Below are positions 58,781 to 64,000 of a stretch of 64,000 bases of DNA, piece after piece. The DNA comes from CAWCDJ01 sp963836015. GTDB taxonomy: Bacteria; Acidobacteriota; Terriglobia; Bryobacterales; Bryobacteraceae. Every line of letters starts with the position of its first letter. Within the stretch, counting starts at the first letter, position 1. The translations under genes were made by a program, and so were the position numbers. The notes beneath the pieces were generated by a model. The model had not been told where the DNA came from. It worked only from the letters and a program-made list of their open reading frames with translations, and made no database searches. The stretch lies in assembly GCA_963836015.1 (NCBI GenBank), contig CAWIIF010000015.1:1612001-1676000 (forward strand), given 5' to 3'.

Positions 58781-61620
58781 ACCCGTTCTTTCGCAAGTTG
58801 CGCTGGTTGACCGAACGCCGCCGCAAGGAAGACGATCTTCGCGAGGAATTGCAGTTCCACCTGGATGAGGAGGCAGAGGAGCGTCAATCCGCCGGATTAG
58901 CGGAGCACGACGCGAAGTGGGCCGCGCGCCGGGAACTAGGCAACCTCGCCCTGCTGCAGGAGGAGACCCGCGGCGCTTGGGGTTGGACGCTGCTGGAGCA
59001 GCTGATTCAGGACCTGCGCTACGCGGCGCGGACCGTACTTCGCAGGCCGGCTTTCACGGTTCTGGCGGCGCTGTCGCTGGCCCTGGGGATGGGGCGAATA
59101 CGGCGATTTACAGCTTCATGGACGCGCTGCTGATGCGGTCGCTGCCGGCGGCCGATCCCGGGTCGCTCGCGGTGCTCAACTGGCACGTCACCGGCAAGAA
59201 GATCGTTCGCACGTCCGTGGTGCACGATGTGAGCGGCTACTTTTACGACGATCCCAAGACCGGTAAGACGACGCCGATTTTTCCGTACCCCGCGTTCGAG
59301 CTGTTGCGCCAATCCAACGACGTGCTTTCCGCTCTCTTCGCATATCACCCGGCTCGAACACTCACCATAGTGATCCGCGGCCAGGCCGAGGTGGTGAGCG
59401 GAGAATATGTTTCGGGCGGCTACTTTCGCGGGTTGGGCCTCGCACCCGCGGCGGGGCGTCTGATTATGGCGGACGACGACCGCGCGGGCGCTCCGGCGGT
59501 GATGGTGCTCGGCTACGCATTCGCTCAAAGGCGTTTCGGCGACACGGTCGGCGCCGCCGGCCAGACGGTGTTGGTCAACAACATTCCGTTCACCGCGATC
59601 GGAGTCGCGCCACCGGGATTCTTCGGCGTGGATCCGGCGAAGGCCCCCGACTTTTATCTTCCCCTGATATCTCGACGCACATTATTACTGGATCGAGATG
59701 ATGGGCCGGCAGCCTGAGCTGGACCGCCGGACCGCGATGATCATGACCTTCGGCGGCGGCAGGACCCCGGTGGTGGTCGAGGCCGGCGCCGATGCCGAGC
59801 CCGTGCGTGCGCAATCGATCTCCGGGAACGGCTTCCCGGTGCTCGGAATCCGGCCCGCGCTCGGCCGTCTGCCGGACGACGACCGCCGCCCGGTTGCCGT
59901 CCTCGGCTACGACTATTGGATGCGGCGCTTCGGCGGCAGCACGTCGGCGATCGGCCGCTGGATCACCGTGGCCGGCAAGCCGTATCAGATCGACGCCGTT
60001 GCCCCACAGGGTTTCAGCGGACTCGAGCCGGGCCTGCTGACCGACGTCTGGGTCCCGCTGGCCGCGGCCGCGGACGACCGCGCGCTTCACAATCCGGCGG
60101 GACAGTGGCTCGCGATCTGGGGACGCCCCCATACGGGAGTGCGGCCGGAACAGATCGGCGCGATGCTGCAGCCGCTGTTCGCCACATTCCGCGCGGAGGT
60201 GGCGCGAAAGTATGAAGGCCGCGCCTCGGCGGACGAACTCCAGACTTTCGCCAAGGCCGGTCTTCTGGTGAAGCCCGCCGCCACCGGCCACACGTCGCTC
60301 TTTCGCGGACAGTTCGAGCGGCCGCTCTGGATCCTGGGGATGGTCGCGGGGCTGGTCCTGCTGATCTGCTGCACGAACCTGGCGAACCTCTTCGCTGCGC
60401 GTGCGGCGGCCCGCGAACGCGAGATGGCCCTGCGGGCCGCGATCGGCGCCGGGCGTCTGCGGCTCATCCGCCAGGTGCTGGCGGAGGGAGTGCTGGTGGC
60501 GTCCGCGGCCTGCGTCCTCGGGTTGATATTCAGCGCGGCTGCCGCCCCCATGATCGTCAACCGCCTGGCGCCCTCCACCTACCCCGCCTACCTCGACCTG
60601 CGTTTCGACGGCCGCGTGCTCGCGTTTGTCGCGGGGCTGGGCGGCATCACCGTGCTGCTGTTCGGCCTCATCCCGGTGTGGCGGGCCTCGGGCGTCGCTC
60701 CCCACGAGGTGCTAAAAGCGGGCTCGTCGAAACATTCGGCGCGCGGACCGTTCGCTCCGATCTGGATGCAGCAGATCCGCCTGCCCGGCCACGACTGGGA
60801 GCGCGGCCCGCAGTTCCTCGCCGTCTCGCCGGGCTTCTTCGGCACCATGCAGATCCGCCTTCGGGAAGGGCGCGACTTCGCGGCCCATGACTCCGCCGCG
60901 GTCATCGTCAACCAGCGCTTCGCGCGCCGCTATTTCCCGGGAGAGAGCGCCATCGGCCGTCACTTCGACCTGATGGAAGGCGAGGATGCGCACGCCGTGG
61001 TGAAAGAAATCGTCGGCGTAGTGCACGATTCCAAGTACAACAACGTGCGCGAGCCGCCGTCGCCCTCGGTCTACCTACCCCTGGAAGGCATGCGCGGAAC
61101 GCTGGAAGTTCGGGCCGCCGGCGATCCGCGCAGGGCCGCCGCCGAGTTGCGCCCGGTCATCCAGAGGTTTGCACAGGTGACCGGCGTGACGCTGCAATCG
61201 ACGCAGATCGATGACACGCTGCTGCGCGAGCGGCTTCTCGCCATGGTCGCCGGGTTCTTCGCGATCGTCGCGATGGCACTGGCGGCGGTCGGGATGTATG
61301 GAGTCCTCGGCTACACGGTGGTTCGCCGCACGCGGGAGATCGGCATCCGCATGGCCCTGGGTGCGGAAACGGGCGCGGTCGTCCGGATGATCTTCCGCGA
61401 ACTGCTGCTCGTGCTCGCCATGGGGGTCGCGCTGGGAGTCGCCGGCGGGCGCGAGGTCGCTGCGTACTTCGCCGGGGTGCTGTTCGAGGTGAAGCCCTCG
61501 GACACCGCCGCCCTCGCTTTACCCCTGGCCGTATTGCTGCTTGTGCTGGCCCTGGCGGCCGTCGCGCCCGCGCTGCGCGCGGCGCGCGTGGACCCGGTCG
61601 AGGCGCTGCGCTGCGAATAG
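58777..61620 (+). pseudogene. ADOP-type duplicated FtsX/MacB permease, chimeric and frameshifted
   Basis: The N-terminal part is a standard ADOP start: MNPFFRKLRWLTERRRKEDD, a membrane helix (LRRPAFTVLAALSLALG) and a MacB-type periplasmic domain. A missing G at about 59091-59094 and an extra A near 59667 shift the frame. After YYWIEMMGR the sequence restarts in the middle of another such domain (MTFGGGRTPVVVEAG), repeating the segment LGRLPDDDRRPVAVLGYDYWMRRFGG, and then runs through FtsX block 1 (LILICCTNLANLFAARAAARER-like). The second half lacks its first helix: ARGPFAPIWMQQIRLPGHDW joins directly to the C-terminal part. FtsX block 2 is intact. Frame-repaired length would be 947 residues. 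It looks like two ADOP genes joined by deletion. Confidence 0.75.
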
Positions 61621-61639
61621 GCGGTTATCATAGAACTAT

Positions 61640-63967
61640 ATGAAGTTTTTCTGGTGCGCGGCCCTCACTGTGTCCGCAGTGTGCGCGCAGAACTTTTCGG
61701 CCGGCCCCGCCCTCGATGCGGCCATACACCACGCCATCGAGGAGGGAAGGCTGCCGGGCGCGGTCCTGATCGTCGGGCACGACGGACAGGTGGTTTACCG
61801 CAAGGCCTACGGCGACCGGGCGATCGTTCCGAAGCTCGAAGCGATGACCGTCGATACGATCTTCGACTGCGCCTCGCTCACCAAGGTCGTGGCCACCACG
61901 CCGTCGCTCATGAAGCTGTTCGAAGAGGGCAAGTTCCGGCTGAACGACAAGGTCACTCAGTACATTCCGGAGTTCCAGGGCGGCAACAGCGACATCACCA
62001 TCCGCAACCTGATGACGCACTTCTCGGGCCTGCAGCCGGACGTGCCGCTCAAGATTCCGTGGACCGGCTACCAGCACGGCATCGAGCTGGCCGACACCGA
62101 TCCACCCGCCGGCCCCCCGGGCGCGCGGTTTGTCTACAGCGACATCAATTTCATCCTGCTGGGCGAGCTCGTGCACCGCTTGAGCGGCGAGATGGTGTCG
62201 GATTACGCGCGCCAGAACGTGTTCCAGCCGCTCGGCATGAAGGACACGATGTTCCAGCCGCCGGCTTCGCTGGTGCCGCGCATCGCGCCCACCGAAGAGC
62301 TGACCAGGAACGGACCACCGCTGCGAGGCGTGGTGCACGACCCCACCGCGCGCAACATGGGTGGAATCGCCGGACACGCGGGGATGTTCTCCACCGCCGA
62401 CGACCTGGCGCGCTACGCCCAGATGATGCTGAACGGCGGCGAGCTGGACGGCGTGCGTGTGATCAGCCCGATGACCATCGAGAAGTTCACCGAGCCGCAG
62501 AGCCCGCCGAACCAGTCGATTCTGCGCGGCCTGGGATGGGACATCGATTCGCCGCTCTCCGGCAATCGCGGCGACCTGTTCCCCATCGGCTCCTACGGCC
62601 ACACCGGCTTCACCGGCACCTCCATCTGGATCGACCCGGCGAGCAAGACGTACGTCATCCTGCTGGCCAACAGCGTGCATCCCCACTCGCGGCCGGCCCT
62701 CACGCCGCTGCGCGGCGAGGTGGCGACCATCGTGGCGGCGGCGCTCGGAATCCACACGCAGGGCATCACGCTCACCGGCTACAACGAGACCCTGAGCGGC
62801 GCGGGCGCGCGGCGCGAAGTGGCGCGCAACGGAACCACCAAGACCGGGCTCGACGTGCTCGAAGATCAGAAATTCGCGCCCTTCCAGGGCAAGCGCATCG
62901 GGCTGATCACCAACCACACCGGTCTCGACCGCGAGGGCCGCCGCAATATCGACGTCATGCGGCAGGCGGGCGTGCAGATCGCGGCGCTGTTTTCGCCGGA
63001 GCACGGCTTCGCGGGCAGGGAAGACCGCCCCGGGATTCAGGATTCCGTGGACCCCGCCACCGATATCCGCATCTACAGCCTCTACGGAGCCACCCAGCGG
63101 CCCACACCCGAGATGCTGCAGGGCATCGACGCCCTGGTGTTCGATATTCAGGACATCGGCGCGCGCTTCTACACCTACGAGACCACCATGGCGTACGCGA
63201 TGGAGGCCGCGGCCCAGGCTGGAATTCCGTTCTACGTGCTCGACCGGCCCAACCCGATCACCGGGGTTCGCGTGGAAGGACCGCTGCTTGACCCGGCCAA
63301 CCGGTCGTTCGTGGGCTATTTCGCGGGCCTGCCCGCGCGGCACGGCATGACCATGGGAGAGCTGGCGAAACTGTTCAACGGCGAAGGCCGCATCGGGGCG
63401 GCGCTCACCGTCATCCCCATGGAAGACTGGCAGCGCGGCGACTGGTACGATTCCACCAATCTGCCCTGGGTCAACCCGTCGCCGAACATGCGCAGCCTGG
63501 CGGCCGGCACGCTCTATCCGGGGCTATGCCTGCTGGAATATTCGAAGAACCTATCGATGGGACGCGGAACCGACGCGCCGTTCGAACAGATCGGCGCCGA
63601 TTTCATCGGCGGGCGCGAGCTTGCGGAGTATCTCGACAAGCGGCTGATTCCGGGCGTGCGGGTGTATCCCACGAGCTTCACGCCCACGGAATCGAACTTC
63701 AAAGGCGTGCGCATCGAGGGCGTGCGCTTCGTGATTACGAATCGCGAGCTTCTGGATTCAACGCGGCTGGGCCTGGAAGTTGGCGCGGCGCTCGAGAAGC
63801 TCTACCCCGGGAAGATCGACTTCGCGGCAAGCAAGCGACTGATCGGGAGCGACGATGTCGTTCAACGCCTGAAGGCAGGCGAAGATCCGCGCCAAATTCT
63901 GCAGAGCTTCGAGGATCCGCTGGAGGCCTTTCTGAAAGTTCGCGAACGGTACCTGATCTATCGCTGA
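61640..63967 (+). CDS. Fusion of a serine beta-lactamase-family domain and a NamZ/DUF1343 domain
   Basis: A 775-residue protein with signal peptide MKFFWCAALTVSAVCAQ. Residues about 20-385 are a class C-like beta-lactamase-family domain: CASLTKVVATTPSLMKLFEE (SxxK), FVYSDINF (YxN-like) and YGHTGFTGTSIW (HTG). Residues about 395-775 match the DUF1343 family, now known to include the exo-beta-N-acetylmuramidase NamZ: LITNHTGLDREGRRNIDVMR, ALFSPEHGFAG, VFDIQDIGARFYTYETTM, PNMRSLAAGTLYPGLCLLEY and ESNFKGVRIEGVRFVI. Such a pairing suggests periplasmic recycling of cell-wall material: amide or ester hydrolysis by one domain, release of MurNAc by the other. ATG at 61640. Confidence 0.9.
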   Translation: MKFFWCAALTVSAVCAQNFSAGPALDAAIHHAIEEGRLPGAVLIVGHDGQVVYRKAYGDRAIVPKLEAMTVDTIFDCASLTKVVATTPSLMKLFEEGKFRLNDKVTQYIPEFQGGNSDITIRNLMTHFSGLQPDVPLKIPWTGYQHGIELADTDPPAGPPGARFVYSDINFILLGELVHRLSGEMVSDYARQNVFQPLGMKDTMFQPPASLVPRIAPTEELTRNGPPLRGVVHDPTARNMGGIAGHAGMFSTADDLARYAQMMLNGGELDGVRVISPMTIEKFTEPQSPPNQSILRGLGWDIDSPLSGNRGDLFPIGSYGHTGFTGTSIWIDPASKTYVILLANSVHPHSRPALTPLRGEVATIVAAALGIHTQGITLTGYNETLSGAGARREVARNGTTKTGLDVLEDQKFAPFQGKRIGLITNHTGLDREGRRNIDVMRQAGVQIAALFSPEHGFAGREDRPGIQDSVDPATDIRIYSLYGATQRPTPEMLQGIDALVFDIQDIGARFYTYETTMAYAMEAAAQAGIPFYVLDRPNPITGVRVEGPLLDPANRSFVGYFAGLPARHGMTMGELAKLFNGEGRIGAALTVIPMEDWQRGDWYDSTNLPWVNPSPNMRSLAAGTLYPGLCLLEYSKNLSMGRGTDAPFEQIGADFIGGRELAEYLDKRLIPGVRVYPTSFTPTESNFKGVRIEGVRFVITNRELLDSTRLGLEVGAALEKLYPGKIDFAASKRLIGSDDVVQRLKAGEDPRQILQSFEDPLEAFLKVRERYLIYR

Positions 63968-64000
63968 TTAGCCGCCGGGGGAATCACCGTCCCCGGTCCC

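Overview
The window is 64 kb of high-GC DNA with tightly packed genes. It most likely comes from an acidobacterium near Bryobacterales/Solibacteraceae. I infer this from gene types I associate with that group: two large Oar-like TonB-dependent receptors with an N-terminal carboxypeptidase-regulatory domain, a PadR regulator coupled to a duplicated FtsX/MacB-type permease (ADOP type), and a secreted protein ending in a TIGR03437-like domain. No rRNA, tRNA, CRISPR array, integrase or transposase was recognised.

Layout. 1-5.5 kb (minus strand): partial PgsA-like phosphatidyltransferase, galactokinase, a small membrane protein, a sodium:solute symporter, a frameshifted sugar permease and EF-P. 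5.7-11.8 kb: a degenerate receiver protein, M1 aminopeptidase, DNA-ligase-associated exonuclease plus ATP-dependent DNA ligase (both with indels), and an HpnE-like desaturase. 12-19.4 kb: two Oar-like receptors. 19.4-24 kb: glutamine cyclotransferase, M23 peptidase, an ABC-2 permease without its ATPase, a secreted unknown and a Flp pilin. 24.3-26.5 kb: a three-gene membrane/lipid module (GtrA, CDP-alcohol transferase, unknown polytopic protein). 27-33 kb: TPR protein, QueG, a membrane-anchored MutS-like ATPase, an isolated NuoA and a TIGR03437-type surface protein. 33-39.3 kb: frameshifted spermidine-synthase-like membrane protein, unknown membrane protein, mannose-1-phosphate guanylyltransferase, signal peptidase I and a pair of half-size DMT/SMR proteins.

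The most unusual region is 39.3-49.6 kb. Eight closely spaced plus-strand genes follow a good sigma-54 promoter match and a palindromic candidate activator site. They encode two paralogous glycine-zipper proteins, an HEVGH metalloprotease-like protein, a 694-residue unknown with a carboxypeptidase-regulatory-like N-terminus, a PLP enzyme, a TIM-barrel glycosidase-like protein, a peptidoglycan-binding/GIY-YIG fusion and an amidohydrolase. A sigma-54 activator is encoded convergently at the far end. None of the eight has an obvious Sec signal. Several share an acidic/aromatic N-terminus. I read this as a dedicated, activator-controlled operon of unknown function with an envelope- or effector-like flavour.

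49.6-64 kb: alpha/beta hydrolase, small conserved protein, secreted FAD oxidoreductase, HNH protein, HEAT-like secreted protein, Cys-rich small protein coupled to a secreted aldose epimerase, RsbRD-like sensor, citrate synthase, PadR plus a chimeric ADOP permease, and a beta-lactamase/NamZ fusion. Seven single-base indels lie in five otherwise conserved genes, which points to draft-quality sequence as well as possible real decay.
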